From positions 1,798,001 to 1,862,000 of the forward strand of contig BLLK01000062.1 of assembly GCA_021927905.1 (NCBI GenBank): a stretch of DNA of 64,000 nucleotides. The letters are read 5' to 3'. Source of the stretch: Chaetoceros tenuissimus. Its lineage: Eukaryota > Bacillariophyta > Thalassiosirophyceae > Chaetocerotales > Chaetocerotaceae. Both the position numbers and the translations under genes were made by a program. The notes under the pieces were generated by a model. The model did not search any database. It worked only from the letters and a program-made list of their open reading frames with translations, and had not been told where the DNA came from. Of the stretch, positions 20,564 through 32,512 are shown piece by piece (position 1 is the stretch's first letter; each line of letters starts with the position of its first letter).

Positions 20564-22627
20564 ATGAGGTTTCTTCCACAAACAGTTTTTGCCCTAATGG
20601 TATGTGGCTCATCAGCATTCTCTCCGAATACGATGTCACAAATTGCAAATAGACACACTACTATTGATACCGAACTTCAGGTACTCTCTTTAGATAGCAA
20701 TGCTTGTAAGTACAATGTATAGAAACACTTTATGTTTTGTACGCATCTCGCTGAATTTTTTGGCTCACCTCAAACTCGTACCTTTTGTCTTTTAGCCGAA
20801 GGTAAAACTAATACAAACAAAGATATCATGACTCCAGACATGAAAGCATATGCAGCTGGATACTCTACAGTATTCCAAGAGCTTCCATTCGAGTCTGTTA
20901 CTGCTTCTGAAGGAAGCATACCTTCAGATCTAGTTGGAACATACTATAGATCTGGACCAGCCATGTTTAGTGCGGGTGCAATCGTTCCACCAAAGGCGTC
21001 AATTGTACAACCTAAACAACCACCTGCTCCTGATGGTACAGATAAAGATCGTATGGTGAAACATCCATTCGATGCAGATGGTGCAATTCTAGGAGTAACT
21101 TTTCCAGGTGATGGTTCTGCTTCATCTCGTTTCAGATATGTGCGAACTACAGCCATGACAAATGAAAGAAAGAAGGGAAAGAGACTATATGGTGGAATGG
21201 AAAGTACAAGAGCAGAAGGGGTGAATGTTGCAAATGGTCAGGGTAATGATTTTCCAGTACCAATGTTTAAACACCATTTACAACCAGGTTTAAATAAACT
21301 CAGAAAGAATACATCAAATACAAGGAGTATCTATTGGTCCAAGAAATTATTAACACTTTGGGAAGGAGGTTTGCCATACAAGCTTGATGCACTAGGACTA
21401 TCAACTGAAGGAAGATCACAGTTAGGCGGAGTGCTAAATGAGAGTGATCCATTCAGTGGCAAAGCAGCATATGACACAAAGAAAGATAGAATTTTGTTCT
21501 ATTCAAATAAACAAGACGGTGGTTCATCTGATTTGACTTTGTATGAATTCAATTCAAAATTCCGTGTAGCAAGTGCGAATGAATATCAGCTACCTGGATT
21601 TGCAGTTCTTTCAGATTTCACTGTCACAGAAAAGTATGCAATTTTTGTACAACCACCAGTGGCTACAAACGGAATGTCATTCATGCTATCAAAAGATCCA
21701 GTTAAGGCATTGAAAATGGAGAATGGACCAGCGGTGAGTTTGACGGTGTGCATACTTTGAAAAGTATTTTAGAATTGTGAGCTCATTTTACTCTTTTAGT
21801 CATTGCATATTTTGAAAAGAGGGGAAGCAGGAGCAATTAAAACTATTTCAATCCCTTCTGATGGTATCTCAGATGGAGATCTACAATTTATCAATTCTTT
21901 TGAAAATGAAGATGGAAGCGTCGTTTTTGATGCAATAAGATCTGACAGTAGAAACTTATCAAAAAGTATGAAAGAATGGCCATGGGCACAAACAATGGAA
22001 GATTTTGCAGCTTCATCTTCTCGAAAGTCGGTTTGGCGATACACTGTTAATGTATCCGCAGGTTCAGTTCAAAAAGAGTGCATTGCAGATATCCCAGCAT
22101 ATTTTGGAACAATAAACAATGTCAGAAGTGGACAAGAATATCAGTACGCATACGCGGCAGTTGGTGCGTTAGGAAACACGAATGCCCCTCCACAAGGAAT
22201 CGCAAAGATCAATGTTGAAACAAAGGAGATGGATGCATGGTATCCAGAAGAATATGAATTTTGTGGAGAACCAATGTTTGCTCCAAAGAAGAGTGAAGAA
22301 CCAAGTAATGAAGATGATGGTTATATAATTTCTGTTCTCATGAATGGACAGGAAAAGAAGAGTGAAATTGTAATTCTTGATGCAAAAGATATTACTAGAG
22401 GACCTATAGCACGTGTGCCTTTAGGAATTGCTATTCCCCATGGCCTTCATGGTTGTTTCGCAGCATCTGCTGAATGTGATTGGTCCTCTGAAGAGATTGA
22501 AAGAAGAGCCAAGTTAGCAGACAAAATGGAATCTAGAGGAAATATGTGGAATGAAGTAAAGAGTGATTTCTCTGGATTAGGACTGCGTCTCGACGACTTT
22601 GAGGAATACTTTGGAGACATTTTGTAG
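20564..22627 (+). CDS. Carotenoid-cleavage-oxygenase-like plastid protein, iron site largely lost
   Basis: Three exons, 20564-20705, 20796-21733 and 21800-22627, give 635 aa. The presequence is a signal peptide with CGSSAF|SPN. The RPE65/CCO fold is recognisable: LVGTYYRSGPAMF near the start, HPFDADGAI (family HWFDGDGM), FSGKAAYDTKKDRILFYS (family F-T-A-H-P-K-x-D), LSDFTVTEKYAIF (family MHDF-x-x-TE), LQFINSFEN (family H-x-x-NAWE) and IPHGLHGCF (family GFHG). Aligned this way, the four iron-binding histidines read Lys (about 270), Ser (about 318), Gln (about 389) and His (about 575). It is probably not an active dioxygenase; carotenoid or retinoid binding, or another role, is possible. The first intron donor is GTAAGT after GCT-T. 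Confidence 0.8.
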
Positions 22628-22751
22628 ATCAACAGTACCTACTTATTAATTCATCGAAACTTGCTAAAGGTCATAGACATATTTTAACAGCAACTATGAA
22701 ACTAACAATGGACATAATCTCTCTTGCTCTTCTTATGTTTATGATCAACTC

Positions 22752-24067
22752 CTAGGCTGAGTCCAAGTCTAACCCTGCCTTCCGTAATAGTATTACACGC
22801 TCTTCATCCATCTTTGATTTCTCAACTGCTAGAAACTTTTGATATTCTGATTTTTGACGCCGTATCCATGTCAGTAAGCTTTTATTATTTCCTTTGTTTG
22901 GAACATTTGTATGTCCATTTACTTCATAAAATGCTTCTAGTTCTTTCAGCCTCCGTTCCCACTTGTATTGATGTACATTCCAAACAAAATCAATGTCTTC
23001 CAGCATTTTAATGCGTTCTTCTGTCAGATTAGATCTCTTACCATCTTGAAGATATTTGTATTGTGATCTTTGCTAAAAGAGATAATAGAGTCAGAAGATG
23101 ATTCGAAATGAGAAGGATACATCAAGATTTATTTTTTTACCTGATCCGTCCACTTTGCCAATACTTTATCCTGATAGTTCTTCGGTATTAAGCAATCTCC
23201 ATAGTTCTTACGATAGTCTTTCAATTGCTCAAACCTTTGATTCCAAAGCGTTTCGTGAAATTTGAATACAAATCCTATAGACTCCAATTTCTCCAATCGC
23301 TAGAAAAAAGAAGAGAATGAGAAAATGTCAAATGTATCCCAATTTCCTTCTTTGTAACTTACATCATCTGTGAGAGAGCTGCTTTGTCCTTCCATACGTA
23401 AAGTGTGCATACGCCTCTGCACCTACACATGTGGAATAATGTAAAGATTGATTTCTCTTGATTAGAACTTTCAATTGACGTTAGTATGAAGACATTTCAT
23501 GAGAACTTAGCTAACTTACCTGTACCCAAGTATTTAATTCAGGCAATTCATTAGGATTAGGCTGACAGTCTCCATATTTCTCTTGATATTCCTTCAACTG
23601 CTGAAACTTTGAATTCCAATTGAGATCATGAACGTCCCTTTATGTTCATGATTGACTGATTAGAAGTGATGTATAAAGAGATCAACTTGATGGTTGCACA
23701 AAGATATCTAGTGTTTTACTACTCACCACACCATTCCTTCCTTTTCTAGCAATTCTATACGTTCTGTAGTAAGACTACTCTTTTCTTTGTTCTGGAAATA
23801 CTTGTATTGTTGACGTTGAGTATCAATCCACGTTCCTAGTTTTGGATTGATATCATACTCCATGGGAACTAGAGAATCGCCATGTTCTTTTCGATAATCA
23901 GATAGCTCACCAAGCATTTTGTGCCATCTCAAATCGTTCTTGGAATTAGTACTGAATAGTTTCTTTGGTATACCAGAAGTAACATTTATTCTTTGAATCG
24001 TGGGGAATATTACCTTGGAAGCCATACAGGACACGCCTCGTCTCGAGAGGTATGTAGCAAAAGACAT
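22752..24067 (-). CDS. Protein of four helicase-associated (HA) repeats
   Basis: Five exons, 23727-24067, 23520-23637, 23363-23422, 23141-23299 and 22752-23072, encode 332 aa with in-phase joins. Four units of the HA-domain type follow each other, each with W-x(2-4)-L-x-x-Y/F, a G-D/H-x-x-V/P patch, L-x-x-W-x-x-x-Q-R-x-x-Y-K and T-x-E-R-x-x-x-L-E-x-x-G/D-F-x-W. The domain (PF03457 type) is expanded in diatoms and often occurs, as here, without a helicase. The N-terminal 40 residues (Arg/Ser, no acidic residues) could target mitochondria or plastid. Nucleic-acid binding is assumed for the family, not shown. Confidence 0.82.
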
Positions 24068-24515
24068 TCTATCTCTAAGATTTGTTCGTAAAAACTTTTA
24101 CTATATGGGAGAAGGAATACTTGTGGCAGTTGCCGAGTAATAGGTACGTAGAGGAGTTTTGATTGCCGTATTGCCGTTGAAGGTTTGACGGCAGAATTTT
24201 GAAATTGTTGTTAAAACATGGACGGTTATACAGATGACCGTTATTTGAAAATATAAAAGAGAAAGGAAGGGAAAGTAAAGAAAGGGAGGGATTTATCAAA
24301 TGTCAAAAATACGTCATGTGGCCTTCAACATGTTTGTTTCAAATTCCAACTTTCTGTCTCTCTTTTGGTCCACACACACCATTTTTGATATCAGAAGTGC
24401 CAACTAAATAGTTTGAACTTGTTGACACAAGTACAGAGAATCTATTTCTCCAAGATATATCGCGTCTCGCTCACTTCTCATTTCACACAAATATCTGCTT
24501 CTTATCTCTCTTGTC
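24068..24515. promoter_or_regulatory. Divergent promoter region
   Basis: 448 bp between the HA-repeat gene and the phosphopantetheinyl transferase gene, with a GA-rich stretch near 24255-24295 on the plus strand. No specific element is recognised. Confidence 0.35.
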
Positions 24516-25862
24516 ATGTTTCTTGGACGAGAAAGTATCAGTAGTGGAGACGCATCCTTGGAAGAAAGACCCGATCAAGTGAGAATTGAGAAAGCCTTCC
24601 GATCCTCGAATCTTCAAAGCTCCTCATACTGTTGGAAATCCCCATCTCCATCTGCTTCCAAGAAAATTGTTTCAATTCTGTTTTTAATCATCAATCTTTT
24701 ACACGTCGCTAAGGTAGAATCATTTACATTCAACTCTCCATCTACATATAACAAGTTAACAATGTCAATGCTCAAGAATCTTTCGACACGGTTTACCCAC
24801 AGTCATCAACTTTTTCGCAAATCATGTACACACAAGATATCATCAAACTATAGGACTGCAGTACAAATGGTTGCAAATGAAATTTCTACAGGACATGGAT
24901 TGAAATTTCCATTTTCACAAAGTTCAACATATAAACAAGGCCCAACTTCACTTCAGTCTGATCGGAAAGTTCACACTCATAGTTCTGATATATCAGATGA
25001 CCATCACACAATAGCTTCGTCCCAATATGAATCTCTTTTTAGTCTTGACTTACCAGAAGGTAAATGTGTTGGGTTGACACTTAAAAATCCACATCACGCA
25101 CCAACTGTACCGACATCACTATATCCAGAACAAATCAAATCAAATAGCAATCATTGGATTAATAATATATTACACCCAGATGAAGTCAAATATGGTTTCG
25201 GGTTGAAATCAGAGAACTCGAGATTGACTTTTTACATTGGAAGAATTGCAATGAGGACTGCACTGGCACATATGAAAGGTATAGACTCACAGACATCGGT
25301 AGAATATGAAGATAGACTAGGAGGATTCACCAAGTTACCAAATGTATCTACAAGTGACCAGTCTATATTGAAAGATGAGCATGGAAGACCGCAGGTTCCT
25401 ACTGGATTTATCGGATCTATTAGTCATAAACAAACCACAGGGGTTGCCCTGATCAGCACTTTACCCGCAGGTGTCGACAATGGAAAATTATCAAAACCAA
25501 CCATTGGAGTAGGAGTCGATATTGAGCAGACTTTTTCTAGAAGAAGAAATATCGCGAAAAAGATTTTGACTCCAAATGAGCTTGAAGATATCGGCAATCT
25601 TGATGGTGTCACACGTGATGAGGAGGTATTACTTCGATTCAGTTTGAAAGAAAGTGTTTATAAAGCTATGCATCCCTTAATATGTCAATTTGTAGGCTTT
25701 CAAGAAGCAGAGATTACCCCTCATAATGATGGAACAGCTTCTGTAAAGCTTATGCTGAAGAGTGGAAAGCATGAAGAATTTCAAGAAGTTGAGGCTCACT
25801 GGAGACGAATCAAAGGCGATTTTTTCCTCACTAGCTCTCGTGTAACATTGAAGCAATCCTAA
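24516..25862 (+). CDS. 4'-phosphopantetheinyl transferase, EntD/Sfp type
   Basis: 448 aa, single exon. The C-terminal half carries the PPTase motifs: GFIGSISHK (residues about 300-308), the magnesium motif VGVDIEQ (about 331-337) and FSLKESVYKAMHP (about 375-387, family W/F-(S/C)-x-KE-(A/S)-x-(Y/F)-K). It transfers phosphopantetheine from CoA to the serine of acyl or peptidyl carrier proteins. The N-terminal 200 residues are long, Ser/Thr/His-rich and include a hydrophobic segment at about 50-68 followed by VESF, so an internal start with plastid targeting is plausible. Neither possible target (fatty-acid ACP or polyketide synthase) can be chosen. Confidence 0.87.
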   Translation: MFLGRESISSGDASLEERPDQVRIEKAFRSSNLQSSSYCWKSPSPSASKKIVSILFLIINLLHVAKVESFTFNSPSTYNKLTMSMLKNLSTRFTHSHQLFRKSCTHKISSNYRTAVQMVANEISTGHGLKFPFSQSSTYKQGPTSLQSDRKVHTHSSDISDDHHTIASSQYESLFSLDLPEGKCVGLTLKNPHHAPTVPTSLYPEQIKSNSNHWINNILHPDEVKYGFGLKSENSRLTFYIGRIAMRTALAHMKGIDSQTSVEYEDRLGGFTKLPNVSTSDQSILKDEHGRPQVPTGFIGSISHKQTTGVALISTLPAGVDNGKLSKPTIGVGVDIEQTFSRRRNIAKKILTPNELEDIGNLDGVTRDEEVLLRFSLKESVYKAMHPLICQFVGFQEAEITPHNDGTASVKLMLKSGKHEEFQEVEAHWRRIKGDFFLTSSRVTLKQS

Positions 25863-25905
25863 TTTTGTTCGATATATATATTTTTTCTTTAGTTTCTTGA
25901 TAAAT

Positions 25906-26856
25906 TTATAAACTAGCCAATGGCATTTGAATAGTTGTCGCTCCTCCATCAACGTTCAATATAACTCCTGTCGTCCAAGATCCTGCTTTGCTACTAAAGT
26001 ATATTGCAGCACCAGCCATGTCATCGTCATTCCCCATTCTTCCCAGAGGAATAGAGTTTGAAATCTTTTCATCTGTTGCACCGTAAGCCTTGAGACCCAT
26101 TGACATTCGAGATGGTACATAACCTGGAGCGATTGCATTTACTGTAATATGTTGCGGTGCAAGATCAGCAGCCAATTTCTTTGTCAGGTGATGAACTGCA
26201 GCTTTACTAGTATCATATGCATGAGTAGGAGCTTCTTGAGTAATCATCCCTGCAATAGATCCAATGTTGATAATTCTTCCAGGATCTTCATTACTACTTC
26301 TTTTCAACATGGGGATACATTCTCTAGTCAAGTAAAACATACCCTTCACATTCAAATCCAAGACTCTATCCCAACCCCAATTAGCCTTTCCACTTTCTCT
26401 TTCAAGTGGCTCTCCCCAGGATGTGCCTGCATTATTGACCAATACATCTAGCTTATTGTTGAATATCTTTTTAGTGTATTTAGCAAGTTCTTGACAGCCT
26501 TCTCTTGACCCAACGTTGGATGCAACATAGTGAACTGATGACGATGAAGAATATTCCTGAGCAACTTTTTGTAGAGACTTTGCTGATTCCTCACAAGCTT
26601 TTACATCTCTGCTTGTCACCAAAACATTCGCTGCTCCACCTTGAACAAAACCCTTGGCAATCATTAAACCAATACCACGCGATCCTCCCGTCACCAAAAC
26701 ATTCTTTCCAGCTACAGAAAACAAATTGGCAGACATTGCATTCATATATGCTTGATGTCTATCTGAAGTGAACGGAATAATCCTCACTAGCTTGCAATAA
26801 GTATACCTTTTTATCAGAAATACGAGTAAAGATCGGTCCTTTTTATTCTTTTTCAT
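25906..26856 (-). CDS. Short-chain dehydrogenase/reductase (SDR)
   Basis: 316 aa from the first Met; a more natural start is the Met at 26745 (MNAMSANLFSVAGK), which gives 279 aa. Classical SDR features are complete: TGGSRGIG cofactor loop, DVLVNNAG, the catalytic Ser in IINIGSIAG, Y-D-T-S-K (YxxxK), and NAIAPGYVPSRM after it. The nearest family flavour is FabG/RhlG-like NADPH reductases acting on 3-oxoacyl or polyol substrates, but specificity cannot be set. It converges on the PPTase gene with only 43 bp between stops, and both could serve acyl-chain metabolism; that link is weak. Confidence 0.85.
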   Translation of the reverse strand: MKKNKKDRSLLVFLIKRYTYCKLVRIIPFTSDRHQAYMNAMSANLFSVAGKNVLVTGGSRGIGLMIAKGFVQGGAANVLVTSRDVKACEESAKSLQKVAQEYSSSSSVHYVASNVGSREGCQELAKYTKKIFNNKLDVLVNNAGTSWGEPLERESGKANWGWDRVLDLNVKGMFYLTRECIPMLKRSSNEDPGRIINIGSIAGMITQEAPTHAYDTSKAAVHHLTKKLAADLAPQHITVNAIAPGYVPSRMSMGLKAYGATDEKISNSIPLGRMGNDDDMAGAAIYFSSKAGSWTTGVILNVDGGATTIQMPLASL

Positions 26857-27034
26857 CTACTCTCGTCATTGTATTTCCATCATCTAAATTAGCACCTTTG
26901 ATATACCAACCCAACAAAGAGTGAAAAATTAAGCCCGCCTTTTTTCGTGCTTGTCTTCATTTTTTGTATGCAATGCCATTACAAAATTTGGTGTTCAGTA
27001 CCTCAAATCACAAACCATAAGATAAAACAAAGCT

Positions 27035-30000
27035 ATGGACGTTGACGACTCAAAGCACAGTCAGGATTCTGACGTAGAGGTGGAAGGTGAGGGTCTTCAA
27101 ACTGATTGAATCGCTGCTTATTGTTGGATATGGAAAGAAAGGAGTTTGTCAAAGGTTGTCTCTCGACATTTTCATACGTAGCATGGTTCTGATAGGTATT
27201 GCCAAGCTATCTAGTTGCGATCCTTGGGAATGGTCATGGACGTATAGCGGAATAGAAACCTACACTCCAACTTTTACTAAATGCTACAAAAGTTACAAGG
27301 TGTAACAATCTGTTTGAAGTCAAAAGGAAGATTAATTGTAAACCCTCTCTCGTTGACTCACTATTTTTCGTTTTGTACTCATATAGGAATTGATCAAGAT
27401 GATGATGACTACGTGGAATCAGCATCTATGGATGAAGATGACGACGAAGAAGATGCAAAGGTATTAGAAGCCAGAAAGAAGGAAGCTGAAAAGGAGAAAG
27501 AGGTTGATAAAATGGCGCTCAAGGAGCAAAAAGAGTTGGAGGCTGCCAAAAGAGAAAGGATGGAATTGATTAATGCAGAACAAAAGGCTTTTGCTAAGGA
27601 TCATCACGTACCCAATGAAGAAAAAGCTACTTTGCAAGATAAATTTGAATATCTTGTCTCGCAGTCTGAGGTATTTGCTCACTTCCTTGCTGGTAAGTAT
27701 TGGAAAAGTTGATTGTTTACCATGTTCTACTTATACATTGCGGTAATGGACTTTTAAACTCTTCAAATTTCTCACATTGAACAATCTCTGGCAATCATAG
27801 GATCGGTTGCTGCAAGTGATAAAAAGAAAAAAGGTGGAAATCGTGGAAAGAAGGGGCGTCTAACAGAGGCCGAAGAAGATGCACAAATGCTGAAATCAGC
27901 ACAATCCAAAAGGCGTACAATTCGTTTGGATGCTCAGCCATCAAATATTGCAGAACCGTACAAAATGCATCCATATCAGTTAGAAGGATTGAATTGGTTG
28001 ATCAAATTGCATGATCATGGAATCAATGGTATATTGGCAGATGAAATGGGACTGGGAAAGACATTGCAAACTATCTCCCTATTGGCATACCTTCGTGAAA
28101 ACCGCGGGTGCAAAGGACCTCATCTCGTCGTCGTTCCAAAATCCGTTGTTGGAAACTGGATGAGAGAATTGAAAAAGTTCTGTCCAGTAATTAAGGCAGT
28201 GAAGATGATGGCCACAAAGGATGAAAGAAATAAAATTGTCAGTGAATGGTTGAAACCTGCAGCTGCAGAAGGAAAGCCTAAATTTGATGTTTTGGTCACT
28301 TCCTACGAGGGAATTTTGAAAGAAAAGACTGCGATGTCTAGAATCAACTGGAAATACTGTAAGTATGATCATATATGGAAGTAGAAATTTCACAAACACG
28401 CACTCTTTCTCACCAACTTTCTAAGTGATTATTGACGAGGCCCATCGTATCAAAAATCCAAATTCATCTTTGAGTAAAGTTGTTCGTATAATGAATACCG
28501 AATTTCGCTTGTTGATCACTGGAACTCCTCTTCAAAATAATCTCAACGAATTATGGGCGTTGTTGAACTTTATTTTACCAGAAATTTTTGGAGATGCAGA
28601 GCAATTCGATAAATGGTTCAGTTTGTCTGCAGAGGAGGGTCAGCAAAATGTAATTAAGAAATTGCATACGGTTCTTCGTCCATTCATGATTCGTCGAGTG
28701 AAGAAAGATGTGGCATGTGGTTTGCCCCCAAAGAAAGAGACAAAGCTGTACATTGGTCTCACAAAGATGCAGCAGGAGTGGTATAAACGCCTGCTCAGCA
28801 AGGATGCTCAAGAGCTGAACTCCCTCGGCGGCCCAGACAAGGTTCGACTATTGAATATTCTGATGCAATTGAGAAAAGTATGTAACCATCCGTATCTATT
28901 TGAAGGTGCTGAGCCAGGACCTCCGTACACTGACGGACCGCACTTGTGGGAAAATAGTGGAAAGATGTCTCTTCTTCATAAACTATTACCAAAGCTCAAG
29001 GCACAAGGATCACGGGTACTTATTTTTAGCCAAATGACACGTATTCTCGATATTCTTGAAGATTACTTTCGTCTCTTGGGTTTCCAATACTGTCGAATTG
29101 ATGGAAATACTGATGGAGATTCTCGTGACGCTCAAATGGATGTTTTCAATGCACCGAATTCAGAAAAATTTGCATTTTTACTTAGTACACGTGCTGGAGG
29201 TCTAGGTATCAATCTTGCAACTGCAGATATCGTTATTCTTTTCGATTCTGATTGGAATCCGCAAGTTGATCTTCAAGCAATGGTAAGTGGTGCCAGTTTT
29301 TTGTAGATTCTACATGTTATTTCATCTGCTAACCAATGTTTACAGGATCGTGCACATCGTATCGGACAGAAGAAACCAGTGCAGGTATTTCGTTTCATTA
29401 CAGAAGGAACTGTTGAAGAGAAAATCATCGAGAGGGCTGATAGAAAACTATTTTTGGACGCAGCAGTAATTCAACAAGGAAGAATATCTGAACAGAATAC
29501 CAAACTAAATAAAGACGACCTAATGAAGATGGTCAAGTTTGGTGCGGACCAGATTCTCAGTGGTAACGGTGGGACTTATACTGACGAAGATATCGATGCG
29601 CTCATTGCCAAGGGAGAAGAAATGACATCGAAGATCAAAGATAAACTGAAAACTGATGCTCAACACAACTTGGCAAGCTTCAGTCTGTTAGCTGAAGATG
29701 ATACAGGCAAAGATACATTTGAATTCAATGGTGAAAACTTCAGAGACAAGAGAAAGGATACTGGAACTTTCATTAATCTTCCTCAGCGTGAGAGAAAGAG
29801 AAATTACAATGTAGACGAGTACTTTCGCGAGTCCATGCAAGATAAAAGACCAGAGCCAAAGAAACGAAGAAAGAGTCACAATTTCCATGACTTTCAATTA
29901 TTTAACAAGGCGCGCATCGAATATTTCGAAAATCGTGAGCGGGATCTATCTATTAAGAAAGCCCAGCGACTAGAAGAAATCAAGGAGTTGAGATCTAGAG

Positions 30001-31056
30001 CAAAAGCTGCGCCATCTGTACAAAATGCTAGGGTCGAAGTTCGTTCGGGTAATAGCAGAGAAGAACTTGAAGCCGAAGCTGATGAACTTGAGAAAACTCT
30101 GATTGCTTTTGAACTAACAAGAGGTATGTTTCTGAGTAAAAATGGACCTCTTTTTCAAATATACATCTAACATTGAATTCTATACCAGATGAAGTGCTAG
30201 AAAAGAACAGGCTTTTATCAGAAGGATTTGCTGACTGGACAAAGAAAGACTTCAGAACCTTCTGCTCGAGGTAAGTTGACCTTTTTGTGGAACATTATAT
30301 TACTTTCTTTTCAAAGCCAACTACTAATATTTTTTCATTCAAAGTCTTGAGAAGCACGGAAGATTTGGTATCAAAGATATTATCAAAGAAGTTACAGAGC
30401 TCACTGGAAAGACAGATTCGGATGTAAAGAAATACTATGTGTGCTTTTGGCTCAAATACAAGAGAATCAATGACTGGCAAAAAGTGATTGAGAAGATTGA
30501 AAAGGGTGAAAAGAAGATTCTTCGATTCCGGGAAATCCGGGATCTGATTCAGGAAAAGATTGAACGCCATTTTGATGAAACCTATGGACATCTATTTATC
30601 GAGAAGAAAGAGGGTCTTCCAACATATGACCAGCTCCTGGACCATTCCTGGAAAACCCTGAAACTCAAGTATGTTGCCGGCAGTAAACATCGTTCGTTCT
30701 CTGAGGAAGAAGATGCGTTTTTGTTGGCAATGATGCATAGACATGGGTACGGTGCAACAGAAAGAATCAGACTCGAGATACGTAGAGCTTTCCAATTCAG
30801 ATTCAATTGGTTTTTCAAATCGCGCAGTAGGTATGTTCGTTTGAGATTATCACAATCATACTCATCTATGTATTTTCGTTCTCACCACGATTGTTTTTTT
30901 AGCCTCGAAATTCAAAGAAGATGCGAGTCCATCGTGAAGATGGTTGAAAAGGAAATTGCCGATATAAGAAAACAGGAAGAAGAGGAAGAAGCACAAAAAG
31001 TAGCTTTCACGTCAGCTGAAGGTGTGGCAAAAGCAACTGCTGTTGAAGCTTCATGA
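27035..31056 (+). CDS. ISWI-type chromatin-remodelling ATPase
   Basis: Eight exons (27035-27086, 27387-27692, 27801-28358, 28426-29282, 29346-30123, 30189-30270, 30345-30830, 30903-31056) join in phase to 1090 aa, the usual ISWI length. The acidic N-terminus is followed by the SNF2 ATPase: [14 protein letters not shown] (about 197), DEAHRIKN (about 309), [42 protein letters not shown] and [10 protein letters not shown] (about 592). The C-terminus has the ISWI set HAND ([13 protein letters not shown]), SANT ([13 protein letters not shown]) and SLIDE ([20 protein letters not shown]). It slides and spaces nucleosomes in the nucleus. Exon 1 codes only 17 residues; its start is the ATG before an Asp/Ser-rich segment. 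Confidence 0.93.
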
Positions 31057-31203
31057 AGAAGTTTATAAATAAAAGTTTTCTTAAATACACAAAAAAACTG
31101 AAGGAACGGAAGAGAAGGGGATAGATAACTTTAAGTCGTACTAAAAGGGATGAGATATCATAGTGAATGCTCTATTCATGCCTCTCTTTTTATTATCTAG
31201 TAA

Positions 31204-32355
31204 CTAGTTCCACTCCAGTTTGGCACGGTCCTGCCAATACTGTTCACTATCCATCGCAAGGCCATATAGAATTTGTAAATCATCCATTGTCAATTCCTCA
31301 GCAAGTTTCAAGCACTTGGCATTGGATTCGAGCTGTTCAGGTGTTACAGCACCAGACAGAACACGAGGCTTAAATGGTTGTGCAAGGACGAAGGCAAGTG
31401 CAAGTGCATCAGGAGTGCACCCAAGCCTATCAGAAATTTCCACAACTTTTTCATTTTTCAGTATTCTCCCATTTGCCATACCTTCTTTGATGATGATATC
31501 CATACCCTCCTTATGCGCCTTTAAAAGTGCGTCAGCTGGACGTTGCTCTAATATGTTGTAGGTGCATTGAACGGAATCAAACAATCGCTCTCCATCTGAA
31601 GTTTTGATTTTCAGGGCTTCTTCGATGATTTTGTTTTGTACTGGACTTGAAACACTCAGACCAATTTGGCATGAAATCTCTTTTCGCGTAGAAGCCAACG
31701 CCTCATGAACTCTTATATCTGTCAGGATACCACTTTCGAAAGTTGCCGAATGCACCTGATAGAGATTTAGATAATCTCCAATTTGTTCTTTTGTCTCTTC
31801 AATTTGCTTCAAAAAATTATCAATAGAATGATCTTTTATTTCATGTGGTGCTCCACTCTCGAGTTCAATGTTCCAATCTGCCACATAACTATACCCCCAC
31901 TTACTGCTTACAACAACATCTGAAGCGCTGATTTGATTGTTTTTGAGAAAGTCTCCAACAAACTTTTCAGAAAGACCATACGATCTTGCACAGTCAAACC
32001 ATGGTTTGGTGCCATTTTCCTTTGCTAAAGATACTAAAGATTGCATTACTTCATTTGCTTTCTCCTGCATACTATCAATTGATCTTCTTTGAGTATCGCT
32101 TTTGTTTGCATCTTTTCCGTCAAATATATCTGAGCGGTTCAGATTGATGTAGCCGGGCCTACCAAGCGCAGCAAGCCCTAGACCAAGCCGGGGTAAAGTA
32201 TTCGTGATTATTACCATGTTTACTTCTGCGATATGTGTTGCACGTATGCAAAATAAACACAAAACAAATGCGTACAACAGAAGAGATTTGCTACTTGAAT
32301 TCAATGCGATGTGTGATGAGTGATGAGTGATAGGGTTTGCATTCATATTTAACAC
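31204..32355 (-). CDS. Aldo-keto reductase
   Basis: 383 aa from the first Met, or 337 aa from the Met at 32217 (MVIITNTLPRLGLG), which matches the usual beta-strand start of the barrel. The first 46 residues include a hydrophobic run (SLLLYAFVLCLFCI), so the long form would be membrane- or secretory-targeted. The catalytic tetrad is readable: Asp and Tyr in FDCARSYGLSEKFVG, Lys in VVVSSKWGY, His in LYQVHSA. The C-terminal half shows GLSVSSPVQ and SVQCTYNILEQ. The group is the D-threo-aldose/pyridoxal-type AKRs; the substrate is unknown. It is divergent from the SET-protein gene. Confidence 0.85.
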   Translation of the reverse strand: MLNMNANPITHHSSHIALNSSSKSLLLYAFVLCLFCIRATHIAEVNMVIITNTLPRLGLGLAALGRPGYINLNRSDIFDGKDANKSDTQRRSIDSMQEKANEVMQSLVSLAKENGTKPWFDCARSYGLSEKFVGDFLKNNQISASDVVVSSKWGYSYVADWNIELESGAPHEIKDHSIDNFLKQIEETKEQIGDYLNLYQVHSATFESGILTDIRVHEALASTRKEISCQIGLSVSSPVQNKIIEEALKIKTSDGERLFDSVQCTYNILEQRPADALLKAHKEGMDIIIKEGMANGRILKNEKVVEISDRLGCTPDALALAFVLAQPFKPRVLSGAVTPEQLESNAKCLKLAEELTMDDLQILYGLAMDSEQYWQDRAKLEWN

Positions 32356-32512
32356 CCCCTTATTGAAAGGGGACTAAAGCTTAGGTACGCTTCTCATAGC
32401 CACCCATTCAACAAAAAGCACAACATTGAAATGAACCATTATATTTCATCAAACTAAACTATAGAATTATATCAGTATTTAATTATTTATCCCATTTTGA
32501 AGTAGAATCAGT

